DNA of 54,643 nt from Candidatus Melainabacteria bacterium (GCA_027451745.1 DAIDIP010000021.1:1-54643); one strand, 5' to 3'. Numbered from the stretch's first letter, positions 25,401-35,045 are shown. Notes: generated by a model not told the origin, from the sequence alone. Program-made: numbers and translations.

Positions 25401-25882
25401 CACCACCACTTCCTATGGGTAAAATGACTTATCTATATAAAGATAAAAATACTGGAAAACTCACGCTTGGTGATATCAACTACGATAGTGGTTTGCAGGC
25501 AGAAAGTGCTAACAGCAAAAACAACCCAACAATGACCACGGGTTGGTACATCAATGCTGGAGGTGACTTGCGTAATTCAACCAATACAATGTACTTTAAC
25601 GCTCAAATTGATGTGTCTAGAGATGCTTCACCAACCGCTCTTCGCGGTGATGATGGGTATCACAACGATCCATATATCATTGTTGGTGAGTTCTATGACA
25701 ACAGCAATACGGTACGGGTACTCGAATACACAAGGACCTTGGATATGACCGAATTTTATCCTGCAGTAGGTAAGACTCGTCTGCTTGGACAACTAAACTT
25801 CTTAACCGCTTTACAGGCTCTTAAATTCGACAACAATAACCCAACGGTTATTCAATTTGTACGATTTGATGGAGACAACTAA
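22478..25882 (+). CDS. Large surface protein with TadE/TadG-like N-terminus
   Basis: 1134 residues. The N-terminus (QVGATFALVVSVIFILVAIGIGVFFMGAFF, about 10-40) has the basic-hydrophobic form of TadG-like pilus-assembly proteins, followed by ELVADAG-like wording (NEVADAGVKNAAKQA). Most of the chain is Asn/Ser/Thr/Gly-rich and presumably outside the cell. A Ser-Gly run at about 378-398 is encoded by 12-bp repeats (23609-23670), and an Ala-rich coiled coil spans about 505-625 (ALSAAQNKLNSDAAAVAAAR). No other tad genes are near. Start ATG 22478 has AGAGGT upstream. It could be a pseudopilin-linked or adhesive surface protein; function unproven. Convergent with dnaK. Confidence 0.75.
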   Translation: MKIHKNVRNQVGATFALVVSVIFILVAIGIGVFFMGAFFSGTHQLNEVADAGVKNAAKQALVEPAIALNDSLLANQDTLPYKDFSGYADQTDSNGVAKIDLKTFNQIVADAELCCQNAAQIGTDQAYQDASQLVAAVNSIGAALQTKFAQTPPNKAFDDFADINSLNMLGKTASVSRIGDVQAAWIGADQSLTQAAVSNWSNSKVMPSNVWIDPSVSPNYDPSNPSTAYNNPSRGGWVDSIALYSGAVVPDVIKVDQNFPNSSINKNFTPPNANANAAPVYYGGYIPVKVLTGTNYESTLCYVPLNPSGLRGGNEVKGTVHLIDQTRFKASTTPPKDAKGNVVNVPPNAFLATVSSDSQASGTGYATSNSGRKVTNAGSSGSSSGSSSGSSSGSSSSGPSRGAGGSSTAKLTTMAISAAITSSGSGTITGDITNTFTAHIQDGFIRIYNLPSAGSVPVADIDGSNDLFNNEAATSTGQLNSWVSPPFNIPSLSSFIPASTTAQQNALSAAQNKLNSDAAAVAAARNQLKADEKAYTGLTEPNGRYDQNLRSLAAARKSKKADAIATWEQIVAVDQAVMASLPGKIANEKNLVNNGANIIAADQNAVNSDSAALAAAQKSGTEVQVAASLAGPLVSLQEWYDFANSNGNEVIDKIGYLGTKDPLVPYGTTSADFIAKNGLNGVPSPRIKIQHGDGTQSATIKDLLAMRSIGGSTLRTFNPAMLSLTTRQDVRNFLGLNNSEMKVISADIKRMIDDFGNITTVMYPIADMAFDGTEPQYVIDAANFLAKKLGRSTKISNVRNEEVSIVRWLKEKVRMARAANPGGLRVQLPYGTVGFASSGMMHYQRAHIGKGQSKDHAVLIHYAEYSNSDSSSLLNVKNYEFAGTPAQLLTDLVMCKNGPLPVSPDLNQMNNGNNNVSGDHGWNPNDSDFVKMIAAITQRAREIDPNFTRQDVLSALGFNNINSNPSSSDFYNPNTPPLPMGKMTYLYKDKNTGKLTLGDINYDSGLQAESANSKNNPTMTTGWYINAGGDLRNSTNTMYFNAQIDVSRDASPTALRGDDGYHNDPYIIVGEFYDNSNTVRVLEYTRTLDMTEFYPAVGKTRLLGQLNFLTALQALKFDNNNPTVIQFVRFDGDN
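23609..23670 (+). repeat. Tandem 12-bp repeat coding for Ser-Gly
   Basis: GGAAGCAGCAGT is repeated about four times with partial units at both ends, in frame within the 1134-residue protein. It encodes a flexible SSGS linker. Copy number could change by slippage. Confidence 0.85.
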
Positions 25883-25906
25883 TCATAAAATAGAAATCCA
25901 AGACCA

Positions 25907-25946
25907 AACACAAAAGCCCACTCGATATCGAGTGGGCTTTTGTGTT
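25907..25946. terminator. Bidirectional terminator, 40-bp perfect palindrome
   Basis: Perfect palindrome centred at 25926/25927 with stem core AGCCCACTCGAT/ATCGAGTGGGCT, flanked by AAAA and TTTT so that it ends transcripts from both sides. It separates the convergent TadG-like gene and dnaK. Confidence 0.9.
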
Positions 25947-25975
25947 CATAGGACTTTGATGATGACTAACTGAAC

Positions 25976-27892
<1,917 letters not shown>

Positions 27893-28421
27893 TTAAAATT
27901 CCTCTACTAAAAAAATTAGAAAAACAAATCTATTTTTAGCTTGAAAAAAGATCTACTGGAACCAATCTACAAAAAAGAAAGGCTTAGTGTCCAAAACATA
28001 AGGAAAGGATCACAACTTTAGCCTGAAAGTGTTCCCAAGACCGTCTACTATCTAAAAATCTGTACAAAAAATGAAGAAGAAAAGGGACAAGAATATAACC
28101 TTAGCGCAGTTGCGCTAATTGCACAAAGTTCTATTAATGCTCCTAATTAAATAAATGCTGCTTAAGATCAAACCGCGACCTCTTATTCATGGGCGGTTAC
28201 CAGGCCTAATTCTATATTGACTAAGCTTGCTGCAAAGTGACAACATAGGCTGTTTCTTGCCAATTCTCTTAAGAAAAACCCGGACGCCATTCTAACTACT
28301 ACTGCACCCATTAACAGACTGCGAGGAATTCGGTTCTGTGTAGTGTGATGATCGAGTGTAGCTGGTTCAGAATCGGTTGTTTCAGGTCCAGAATTCAAAA
28401 AGAGAGAAAGCGAGGAAAACC
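27893..28421. other. Divergent leader between dnaK and a receiver-domain gene
   Basis: 529 bp, AT-rich up to about 28390, with the best dyad of the window at 28102-28117. No ORF with a ribosome site. TTGACT at about 28219 could be a -35, but I see no matching -10. Confidence 0.5.
28102..28117. repeat. Intergenic dyad, copy 8 (perfect)
   Basis: TAGCGCA GT TGCGCTA, perfect in both halves; with flanking T and A it reads TTAGCGCAGTTGCGCTAA. It lies 304 bp upstream of ATG 28422. Confidence 0.7.
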
Positions 28422-28964
28422 ATGACAGGCGAACCTCTCACGCCCCAGATCCTCGTGGTCGAGAATGACCCGTACATCGGGCAATCGACTTGTCGTCTCC
28501 TCATCGAACTTCTTTCCCCTCTTGGGATTGGATTCGAGAAAATCACATGGGTTATTGGCACCTACCCGAAAAATCAGACGGAAGATTTTTTCCGGGTGGA
28601 ACGGGTCGTTGACATTGACAATCCCAGCCATGTGCAGCGGCTGCATCTCTATCCCGGGCAAGGCTTCATGCTTGCCCTTCTTGATGGCAACCTGGGTGAG
28701 CCGGATGAGCAGCCAGGGGCTACTCATGGCTGGCATCTTGCCCGCCCCATTAAAGAGAGTGGTGCGTCCATTTTCTACATGAGCGGCTTGCCGCAGAGCA
28801 ATACGCGCATGGCGGAGGCTGCCGGTGAAGATCCTTCTCAGAAAGGTCTTGACTGGGCAACTACAACGCACAAAGGCACTCCGCTCATGTTCGAGGAGGA
28901 CTTGCGCTGCTTCCTCAGCGCCCTGGGCTGGTTGCAAGAAGCACCTGCCAGCCTTGCTTCCTGA
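28422..28964 (+). CDS. Stand-alone response-regulator receiver-like protein
   Basis: 180 residues from ATG 28422 (GCGAGGA upstream). It follows the receiver pattern: acidic pocket E14-N-D16 (ILVVENDPYIGQ), phosphoacceptor-type D88 (LALLDGNLGEP), S121 (FYMSGLP) in place of the switch Thr/Ser, and K151 (THKGTP). Spacing between the first two motifs is longer than usual, with an insertion at about 35-75. No DNA-binding or enzymatic output domain, so it would act through protein contacts. No histidine kinase nearby. GC-rich single-gene unit; terminator at 28984-29028. Confidence 0.7.
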   Translation: MTGEPLTPQILVVENDPYIGQSTCRLLIELLSPLGIGFEKITWVIGTYPKNQTEDFFRVERVVDIDNPSHVQRLHLYPGQGFMLALLDGNLGEPDEQPGATHGWHLARPIKESGASIFYMSGLPQSNTRMAEAAGEDPSQKGLDWATTTHKGTPLMFEEDLRCFLSALGWLQEAPASLAS

Positions 28965-28983
28965 AAAGTAGACTGCCGAGATA

Positions 28984-29028
28984 CAAAAGGGCCAAGGAAG
29001 GCCCTTTTCACCTTCTTTTTTCGCTTTT
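28984..29028 (+). terminator. Intrinsic terminator of receiver gene
   Basis: AAAAGGGCC/GGCCCTTTT around AAGGAA, then CACCTTCTTTTTTCGCTTTTTA. Confidence 0.88.
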
Positions 29029-29077
29029 TATTTTTGAAGAACAAATAAAGATTGCCTGCGATGCATACTTAATCTTA

Positions 29078-29086
29078 TGGTATAAT
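29078..29086 (+). promoter_or_regulatory. Extended -10 promoter of the phd/PIN pair
   Basis: TGGTATAAT, a good extended -10, about 40 bp upstream of the antitoxin start at 29125. No clear -35. Confidence 0.5.
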
Positions 29087-29124
29087 GACCATGGGCATAT
29101 GACCGGTTCTCGAGGTTGCTGTTT

Positions 29125-29367
29125 ATGAGTCAGACACCACAAGAAATCTCTGCTGCTGAGTTTAAGGCTAAATGTCTTAAGCTTATGGATAGTGTTGAGC
29201 ACGATCGCACGCATCTAATCATTACCAAACGAGGTCGTCCGGTTGCAAAACTTATTCCTTACGAAGAAACCTTGCCTTCTCTCTTTGGCTTTATGTCTGG
29301 TACAGCCACCATAAAGGGTGACATCATTTCTCCTTTGGATGTGAAATGGAATGCTGAAAGTGACTAA
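29125..29367 (+). CDS. Phd/YefM-type antitoxin
   Basis: 80 residues from ATG 29125 (GAGG upstream). The N-terminal Phd/YefM DNA-binding fold is readable: EISAAEFKAKCLKLMDSV, LIITKRGRPVAKLIP. The C-terminal segment would bind the toxin. It overlaps the PIN toxin gene by 17 bp, giving a translationally coupled pair. Family members repress their own promoter, here probably the one at 29078-29086. Confidence 0.88.
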   Translation: MSQTPQEISAAEFKAKCLKLMDSVEHDRTHLIITKRGRPVAKLIPYEETLPSLFGFMSGTATIKGDIISPLDVKWNAESD

Positions 29368-29776
29368 GCAAAACAAATATTTGCTTGATACGCATGTTTT
29401 TCTTTGGTTGATGCTTGCTAATAAGCAATTAAAAGAAAGACGTACTCTAGAAACAGCAGCACTAACAGGCAGTCTTTTACTTTGCCCAATTAGCTGCTGG
29501 GAGATTGGCATGCTTAGTGTCCGCAGTAGAATTCATTTGGGCATGCCTTGCCAGGAATGGACTGAGCAGGCGCTTAAAGCCCCAGGCCTAAGTATCATAG
29601 ATCTTTCTGCTCGTATGGCTATTGAAGCAAGTTATTTGCCTGGCAAATTCCACGGCGATCCAATAGATAGAATGCTAGTAGCAACTGCGCGAGTAAAAAA
29701 TTTAACTCTTGCCACGCGGGACGAAAAAATCCTTGCCTATAGTGAGCAGGGCTATTTAAACGCACTCGCTTGTTAG
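29351..29776 (+). CDS. PIN-domain toxin partnered with a Phd-type antitoxin
   Basis: 141 residues with the PIN acidic set: D13 (LLDTHVFLWL), E51 (CWEIGML), D103 and D106 (HGDPIDRMLVATA), D124 (TRDEKIL). A metal-dependent RNase by family, blocked by the preceding antitoxin. The DTHVFLW form belongs to the group usually paired with Phd rather than VapB, as seen here. It is the second PIN toxin in the window and not closely similar to the one at 17546. RNA target unknown. Confidence 0.9.
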   Translation: MLKVTKQNKYLLDTHVFLWLMLANKQLKERRTLETAALTGSLLLCPISCWEIGMLSVRSRIHLGMPCQEWTEQALKAPGLSIIDLSARMAIEASYLPGKFHGDPIDRMLVATARVKNLTLATRDEKILAYSEQGYLNALAC

Positions 29777-29809
29777 TGATTCGGCTCAATTTACAGACAC
29801 TAAAAGCTA

Positions 29810-29871
29810 GAAAAAGATAAAAAGAGCGAGCAAATTTCTCCGGTCGCTAAGACCGGAGAAATTGCTCGCCC
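29810..29871 (-). terminator. Intrinsic terminator of the unknown minus-strand GC-rich gene
   Basis: Arms GAGCAATTTCTCCGGTC and GACCGGAGAAATTTGCTC (minus strand) around TTAGC, followed by GCTCTTTTTATCTTTTT. Very long stem. Confidence 0.88.
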
Positions 29872-29941
29872 GATCTTGACGATAGTCAGCGATGTCTTTC
29901 ATCAACCGGTTTTCACCACCAGGTTCTCGAACGACGCGGAG

Positions 29942-30373
29942 TTAGTGGTGGAGTCCGTTGTTATTGCTCGAGAAGAACATCACTGCCGCGCTGTCGACTG
30001 GCGCAGGATTGATGGTGGAGCTGAAATCATGACTGTAGGTGTCGGTGGTATTGAAATGCATCACCCTGAGTTCATCCGGCTGGGCGATCGTGTCCGGCTG
30101 CAATTCGGCGCTGTACCAAAGGTACGTGTCGCCGACTTCAACTGGCTGCGTGCCAGAGAATTCCTTCTCCACCCATCTTCGGAAGGCGATGGTGGGGAAT
30201 TTGTCGCCCAGGTCGACTTTGAACCTGGTCTTTCCCGACTTGAAGGCATCGATGAGAAGTGGGAGGAATTTAGCCTGCACATCCCTGACGGTGGGTCCCC
30301 GCCCGGCCTCTGCAATTGCTCTTTCTCGTTGGGAATGCACCGCCAAAAGCTCTGCGCGAATCTTCGGGTCCAC
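29942..30373 (-). CDS. GC-rich protein of unknown function
   Basis: 143 residues from GTG 30371-30373, with AAGGAG well placed upstream. Starts MDPKIRAELLAVHSQRERAIAEAG, a charged helix, then a mixed alpha/beta part (TRFKVDLGDKFPTIAFRRWVEKEF, YLWYSAELQ) and an Asn/His tail. No export signal, membrane segment or known motif. Open frames exist on the other strand over the same DNA, but the terminator at 29810-29871 points leftward and the good ribosome site is on this strand. GC-rich single-gene unit with a dyad half-site 353 bp upstream. Confidence 0.7.
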   Translation of the reverse strand: MDPKIRAELLAVHSQRERAIAEAGRGPTVRDVQAKFLPLLIDAFKSGKTRFKVDLGDKFPTIAFRRWVEKEFSGTQPVEVGDTYLWYSAELQPDTIAQPDELRVMHFNTTDTYSHDFSSTINPAPVDSAAVMFFSSNNNGLHH

Positions 30374-30805
30374 GATGCAGCTCCTTGTTGCAAGTGTCGT
30401 TTTCGATTCTCTCCAGTGCTGCTCACCCCCAAGGTGTTCTGCCCAACGTGTTTGACGACGTTGTTTGCATGGTGAATGCAGGTAGAAGTGCAGCTTTGTC
30501 TTGTTTACCAGAGGAAAATCAAAGAACGATAATTCAGACTGCCATTTTCACAAAAGGAAAAGCAAATATTTTCTTTAATAAGCTGCAATAGCAGTCTCAA
30601 AAGACTCTCTCCAAAAGCCGCTACTCATGGGACTTATCGATGAACTAGAATTTTTCACTGAAGCAAATGAGATTTCATTTCTCTTTTTACGGCAAAAATT
30701 TTCAAATTAAAATATATGTAAAGACTTAGCGCAGCTATCAGAACATCTTCTGGATATCTAATCGCGCCAGATATATCTAATCGTTGGATCAATAGAAAAA
30801 TCTTC
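30374..30805. other. Leader of the GC-rich unknown gene and permease 3' flank
   Basis: GC-rich only to about 30440, then AT-rich. It holds a dyad half-site at 30726-30733. No gene seen. Confidence 0.45.
30726..30733 (+). repeat. Dyad half-site
   Basis: TTAGCGCA, perfect left half followed by GC, but the right half (TATCAGA) is lost. It lies 353 bp upstream of GTG 30373. Confidence 0.35.
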
Positions 30806-31963
30806 TCAATGACAACAATGCTCGCCTGCTTCTTTTGTCGGATTATCCATTGCTTTTAGCATTGCTATTCCCCCCGTTTGATAAAAGCGTTTGAAGAACA
30901 AAGTAGTGAGAATTAGAGCAATTACATTTAGGAAATTCGTATACATAGGTATTTGACCATGATGCATTGTCATTTGTGGAGCAGCTTGTGGGATAAGTCC
31001 AGACCAAGTAAAAAGCCATTGGCAGCAATAAGCAGCAATAACCATCGAAATATAAAAACTAATCGCAATAAAACTCGCCGTTTTTGCTCCATAATATTTT
31101 CTATAAATATTGAGCAAAGGCAAAACTAACAAATCAGCAAACAAAAAAGAAAGCACCCCGCCAAAGCTCATACCTTGTTGCCAAAGTACTGCTGCCATAG
31201 GCACATTGCCTATGGAACAAACAAATGAAAGGACAGCAATAAATGGTCCTATAAGAGGGCTTACCCACTGGGCTAAATGAGGATTATTTTTGCAAAGCAA
31301 AAAAGTCCAAAATGTTTCTGGTAAACATGTTGATAAAATGCTAGCGATGATTACACCAAAACAAATGTCTGTCCATAAAGACGACCAGTCCATAAAATAG
31401 TAATGACTAATAGCAGTTTTGCCGGCCGGCGAAACTATGCGCTTAAACAAAGAGCCTTTACTTTCTACAGCCATATCCATTGCTGCATGCCCTTCCATTT
31501 TTCCTGCTTTATCAATTTTTGCTTGGGCTATTGCTTCAGCCATTAAATTGGCCGGCAGAAATAAACGAAACAGCAAAGACATATTAACAATCATAATTAT
31601 GCCACCAACAAATTGAGCAAGAGTAAATTGCCAGCCCAGCAATAGTGCTAACAAAATACCTAATTCTAAAACTAAATTAGTTGAGGCAAATTGAAAAGCC
31701 ATTGCCGCTGTAAAATCGGCCCCTTGTTTTACCAAAGAACGTGCGATGGCTGCGGCTGCATATGAGCAAGAGGATGAAACCGCTCCACCTAAAGTAGCTA
31801 TGGCAAGGGACTTTAAATCATGCCCCCCTAACCACTTGCTTAACTGCGATCGGCTTACTACAGTTTGAATAATTGCTGATAGAGTAAATCCTAAAACAAG
31901 GGCCCAAAGCATTTCCCAACCCATGGAAAATGACATCAAAAGAATTTCTTTAATTTTTAGCAT
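30806..31963 (-). CDS. ArsP/DUF318-type permease with Cys/His tail
   Basis: 385 residues, about 8-10 membrane helices. The two signature stretches of the PF03773 permease family are visible: GGAVSSSCSYAAAAIARSL near residue 60, with its functional Cys, and SFVCSIGNVPMAAVLW near 245. Members include ArsP, which exports trivalent organoarsenicals; others have unknown cargo. The protein ends in GEHCCH, a possible metal-binding tail, and the last loop has MTMHHGQIPM. The start overlaps the upstream GAF/HD-GYP gene by 14 bp, so both are made from one mRNA. Cargo unproven. Confidence 0.82.
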   Translation of the reverse strand: MLKIKEILLMSFSMGWEMLWALVLGFTLSAIIQTVVSRSQLSKWLGGHDLKSLAIATLGGAVSSSCSYAAAAIARSLVKQGADFTAAMAFQFASTNLVLELGILLALLLGWQFTLAQFVGGIIMIVNMSLLFRLFLPANLMAEAIAQAKIDKAGKMEGHAAMDMAVESKGSLFKRIVSPAGKTAISHYYFMDWSSLWTDICFGVIIASILSTCLPETFWTFLLCKNNPHLAQWVSPLIGPFIAVLSFVCSIGNVPMAAVLWQQGMSFGGVLSFLFADLLVLPLLNIYRKYYGAKTASFIAISFYISMVIAAYCCQWLFTWSGLIPQAAPQMTMHHGQIPMYTNFLNVIALILTTLFFKRFYQTGGIAMLKAMDNPTKEAGEHCCH

Positions 31964-34148
31964 CTTTTAGATATTTTAGAAAAGCATCTACTAATTGTGG
32001 ATCGTATTGTACGCCTGATTCACTTTTTATTTGTTCTTGTGCTTCTTTAGCACTCATGCCTTTACCATAGCGAGTGTCGCTAATCATGCCATGGTAGCTA
32101 TTAGCAAGATAAATAATGCGCGCTGCCAATGGAATTTCTTCACCCTTTAGTCCTTTAGGATAGCCGTTGCCGCCATATTCTTCATGATGAGCAATAACAA
32201 TATTTGCTAAATGCCCTAAATCAGATGAAGCGCTCAGTAATTCGGCACCATCAATAGGATGTCTCATTGTTGTTAGGAGTTCAGAATCATCCAGCTCTTC
32301 ATCGGGCTTCTGTAAGAGATCGCCTGAAATACCGAGTTTACCAACGTCATGAACTAATGCCGCTAATTTTATGTCTTCAATTTCCTTTGGCGATAAATCT
32401 ATCGCTTTAGCAATGGCCCCAGCATATTCGGCTACAGCTACAGCATGCGGAGTCAAATACCTGTCTTTTTGTTCAATAGCTAAAACCCAGCCATTGATAC
32501 GTCCTAAAGTACGCAAGTCTACGTTTGGAACAGCAAAAATATACTCGCTCGTAGATTTTTCTTCTTTTTTGGCTGAAAGTACTTTTTCTACCTTCTCACG
32601 TGCTTGCGATTCTGTTTCCGCTAATTCTTCTGTCTTGGCTTTTGCTGTGGGAGCAAGGTTTTTACTTTCTTCCTCAGGCGCTTGCTGGGCTTGTAAGTCT
32701 GTTGCTGAAGTGGTTAAAACTTTGCTCTTGTGCAAAGAGGCGCTCAGTTTTGAACCGGAGGTTAGCGTTTGTTGAACCTTAGTTTTAGGAATCATAGATG
32801 CTCCTAAGCCTGATACGCTTGGACCAGGAGTCGGTGTTGGTATAGCATCCAAATTTCCCCAGTCGGAAGCAGGCTGCTTAACCTCTTCTGGTGCGGGCTT
32901 TTTTAAGGCCGGCATCTTTGATCTGCTTTTGCTTTGTACCGGCACTATTGATGGTGCTGGAGATGCCGAACCCTGCACTGCAAGCCACGCCCCCTTTTTA
33001 CTTGCGTTCTTTTTAAGTTGAGACGTGGGTTCGGTAGCAACTGAGCTAGTATGTTCTGCGGCTGCTTGCGCCGCTGTTTTTAGAGTAACTGAAGTGGTAG
33101 CGGCAACATCTTGGGCTGGCAGCTGGGTAAGGGTATCGCGAGCACTTGGTATAGACTGTTGACCGAAAGCCCCTTTTAACGATTGTGCTAGTGATGTAGA
33201 TGCATTCTCGCCCGACTTTGCAGCTGCCACAATACGCTGGTGCAACTGCATTATTGGTTTGTGGATTCGCTTTTCTTCTGGAAGTCTAGCCAAAGCCTCA
33301 GCTACTCTATCAGCAACACTTTGCACAGTATCTATTTCATTTACTGTCCAGTCTCTTCTATAGTCGCATTGTTGAATAATCACACAGCCATAAACATTGG
33401 ACTCGTTGAGCAAAGGCAAAGCAAGCAAAGATCTTGTATTTGAGAATTGTAATTCGGCTTGTGCTGGCGTTAAATAAGAATTTGCTTGTCCCTCGTAAAA
33501 CCTTAACGGCATGCGCGAAGATAAAGTTTGAGCAATCAACGAAGAATCATTAGTAGGCCAATGACATTCCTGGCAGCTTTTTACTTTATCTTGCTGCCAA
33601 TACTCGTAACACTTCCAGCCAACACTTTTGTCATCTGTGCAAACAAAAATACAGCGGCTGCATCGCAAAGCTTTGCCTAAAATGTTTACCACCATAAAGA
33701 GAGCATCACCTACTCCTAAGGAGTAAGTCATAAGATTATTGATTTCTACTAAAAATGTGTTTCTAAAAGTATCGCGCTGAGCAATATCATTTAGTTGGGC
33801 TTGACGGATAATCTCGCCAATTTTTCCAGCCAATATCCTGCTTGAATCAATTTCTTCTTCTAGCCAAGGTTTTTCTCTGGTTAAGCACAAAGTGCCAAAA
33901 CCTCGGCCGTTAATATCTAGAGGCAAAGTCAAACGAGGAAATTTGTCTATGTTTTTTGACTTTGAATCGATTACAGGACCACCGGAAGAATAGCTTTCAA
34001 AAATCAAAGCACTATTTGGATCAAGCGGATTAGCAAGTAATATTTGACTGCAATTGGCATTTAGCGATTGTCCCAGTTCATTAACTGTTGTTTCTACAAT
34101 GCCTTTGAGGTCTTTGATTTCACTTAGTTTTTGAACTAGTGCTGACAA
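31950..34148 (-). CDS. GAF-GAF-HD-GYP signalling protein
   Basis: 732 residues. Two GAF-like domains (about 1-125 and 130-300), the second with clustered Cys/His (CSRCIF, SCQECHW) that may bind a metal or cofactor. A low-complexity Ala/Pro/Ser/Lys linker spans about 300-545. The C-terminal HD-GYP domain (about 545-732) has HDVGK (near 600), the IAHHEEYGGNGYPKGLKG block and IPLAARII. HD-GYP proteins break down cyclic di-GMP. The usual Asp of the DAYDAMTSDRPYR box is Asn here (ANSYHGMISDTRYG), so the third metal site may be altered. No signal peptide. Overlaps the permease gene, suggesting a sensor-transporter operon. Confidence 0.85.
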   Translation of the reverse strand: MSALVQKLSEIKDLKGIVETTVNELGQSLNANCSQILLANPLDPNSALIFESYSSGGPVIDSKSKNIDKFPRLTLPLDINGRGFGTLCLTREKPWLEEEIDSSRILAGKIGEIIRQAQLNDIAQRDTFRNTFLVEINNLMTYSLGVGDALFMVVNILGKALRCSRCIFVCTDDKSVGWKCYEYWQQDKVKSCQECHWPTNDSSLIAQTLSSRMPLRFYEGQANSYLTPAQAELQFSNTRSLLALPLLNESNVYGCVIIQQCDYRRDWTVNEIDTVQSVADRVAEALARLPEEKRIHKPIMQLHQRIVAAAKSGENASTSLAQSLKGAFGQQSIPSARDTLTQLPAQDVAATTSVTLKTAAQAAAEHTSSVATEPTSQLKKNASKKGAWLAVQGSASPAPSIVPVQSKSRSKMPALKKPAPEEVKQPASDWGNLDAIPTPTPGPSVSGLGASMIPKTKVQQTLTSGSKLSASLHKSKVLTTSATDLQAQQAPEEESKNLAPTAKAKTEELAETESQAREKVEKVLSAKKEEKSTSEYIFAVPNVDLRTLGRINGWVLAIEQKDRYLTPHAVAVAEYAGAIAKAIDLSPKEIEDIKLAALVHDVGKLGISGDLLQKPDEELDDSELLTTMRHPIDGAELLSASSDLGHLANIVIAHHEEYGGNGYPKGLKGEEIPLAARIIYLANSYHGMISDTRYGKGMSAKEAQEQIKSESGVQYDPQLVDAFLKYLKDAKN

Positions 34149-34198
34149 TTAAAATCTTTCCTTTCTTATTGCCTTTTCTTATGCTTAGGATAGCAAAC

Positions 34199-34723
34199 TT
34201 AGTTTACTAACTTTAGTTTTGATTTTGCCATATCAATGATTTCAATTACATTATTTGCTAAAACGATTTTTTTCAGGTCAGCTAATTGTACCCACCTAAC
34301 ATTATGAACCTCATTATTGGACACAACTTCTGGCAGCTGTTGACTATTTGAAAGCTTATCTAATTTGCATAGATACGATACGTCTATATGATAGAAGGTC
34401 CCCTTTGCTTCTGTTGCTTTAACAGCATGTGTACACAAAGGATTTGGTAAAAAGAATGCTTCATCGTTAGGTGTTTGAGGCAAATCACTACTGACAATGG
34501 TAAGACAAAGTCCTGTTTCTTCTTTTGCTTCCCTTATTGCTGTTTGATGAGGCAATTCGTTTTCTTCAATATGTCCACCCGGAGGCAGCCAGGCGCCAAT
34601 TCTTTTATGATGCACTAACAAAACATGCGATTGCTCAATTATCACAGCGCTGGCTGTGAAATGCTTTTTGTATGCCGAAACAGATTGACTAAAAACAGCA
34701 AGAGTATTTAAAGATGAATTCAA
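34199..34723 (-). CDS. Nudix hydrolase
   Basis: 174 residues. The Nudix box Gx5Ex7REUxEExGU is perfect (G50 to L72, with REAKEETGL). It cuts nucleoside diphosphates linked to another group; HHKRIGAWLPPGGH preceding the box is common in housecleaning and mRNA-decapping types. Substrate not assignable. Start ATG at 34723 is provisional, and MNSSLNTLAVFSQSVSAYKKHF before the core is weakly conserved-looking. It shares an upstream region with the divergent metallopeptidase gene where repeated AAGTGATTT boxes lie. Confidence 0.88.
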   Translation of the reverse strand: MNSSLNTLAVFSQSVSAYKKHFTASAVIIEQSHVLLVHHKRIGAWLPPGGHIEENELPHQTAIREAKEETGLCLTIVSSDLPQTPNDEAFFLPNPLCTHAVKATEAKGTFYHIDVSYLCKLDKLSNSQQLPEVVSNNEVHNVRWVQLADLKKIVLANNVIEIIDMAKSKLKLVN

Positions 34724-34743
34724 AGCGATAACTTATTTCTAGT

Positions 34744-34797
34744 AAGTGATTTAATGCTTGTCCTGTCACTTATTAATTGCAATTGATAAGTGATTTG
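34744..34797. promoter_or_regulatory. Palindrome and AAGTGATTT boxes, likely operator
   Basis: CACTTATTAATTG and CAATTGATAAGTG (34767-34792) form an inverted repeat with one mismatch pair. Direct copies of AAGTGATTT stand at 34744-34752 and 34788-34796, and a third at 34961-34969 adjoins the peptidase promoter. Confidence 0.5.
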
Positions 34798-34960
34798 TCT
34801 TTTGTAATCTTATATTGAAAAGACATTCTTTGCACAAAATGCCACAGGTTGCCATTATCTATTCAAATAAGCGAAATCTAATATTATTCTATAGTCCTTC
34901 ATAAAGCCATTCGTTGGCAAAAGCCGCTGCCATTCCTGCTTTTTACCCCCTTTTGTTGCC

Positions 34961-34979
34961 AAGTGATTTGTGCTAAAAT
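34961..34979 (+). promoter_or_regulatory. Metallopeptidase promoter with operator box
   Basis: Extended -10 TGCTAAAAT at 34971-34979 immediately follows the box AAGTGATTTG (34961-34970), which occupies the spacer. A factor bound there would block the promoter. Confidence 0.4.
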
Positions 34980-35045
34980 TAACATAACTTCACATAGTAA
35001 CCAGTAATTATATGCCCCTGACTCTCTATTGAGGACAACTGAGCC

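Larger units (their letters stand above)
34724..35045. other. Divergent control region between Nudix and metallopeptidase genes
   Basis: 322 bp, AT-rich. It contains a 26-bp near-perfect palindrome at 34767-34792, three AAGTGATTT boxes, and an extended -10 at 34971-34979. No gene. Confidence 0.5.

Noticed and set aside
28101-28118. Dyad near dnaK considered as a CIRCE/HrcA site
   Set aside because: CIRCE has 9-bp arms ending in CACTC/GAGTG and a 9-bp spacer; here the arms continue GCGCA and the spacer is 2 bp.
29876-30475. 199-codon plus-strand frame
   Set aside because: It lies antisense to 29942-30373. The terminator at 29810-29871 and the AAGGAG site both fit the minus strand, and the first codons overlap that terminator.
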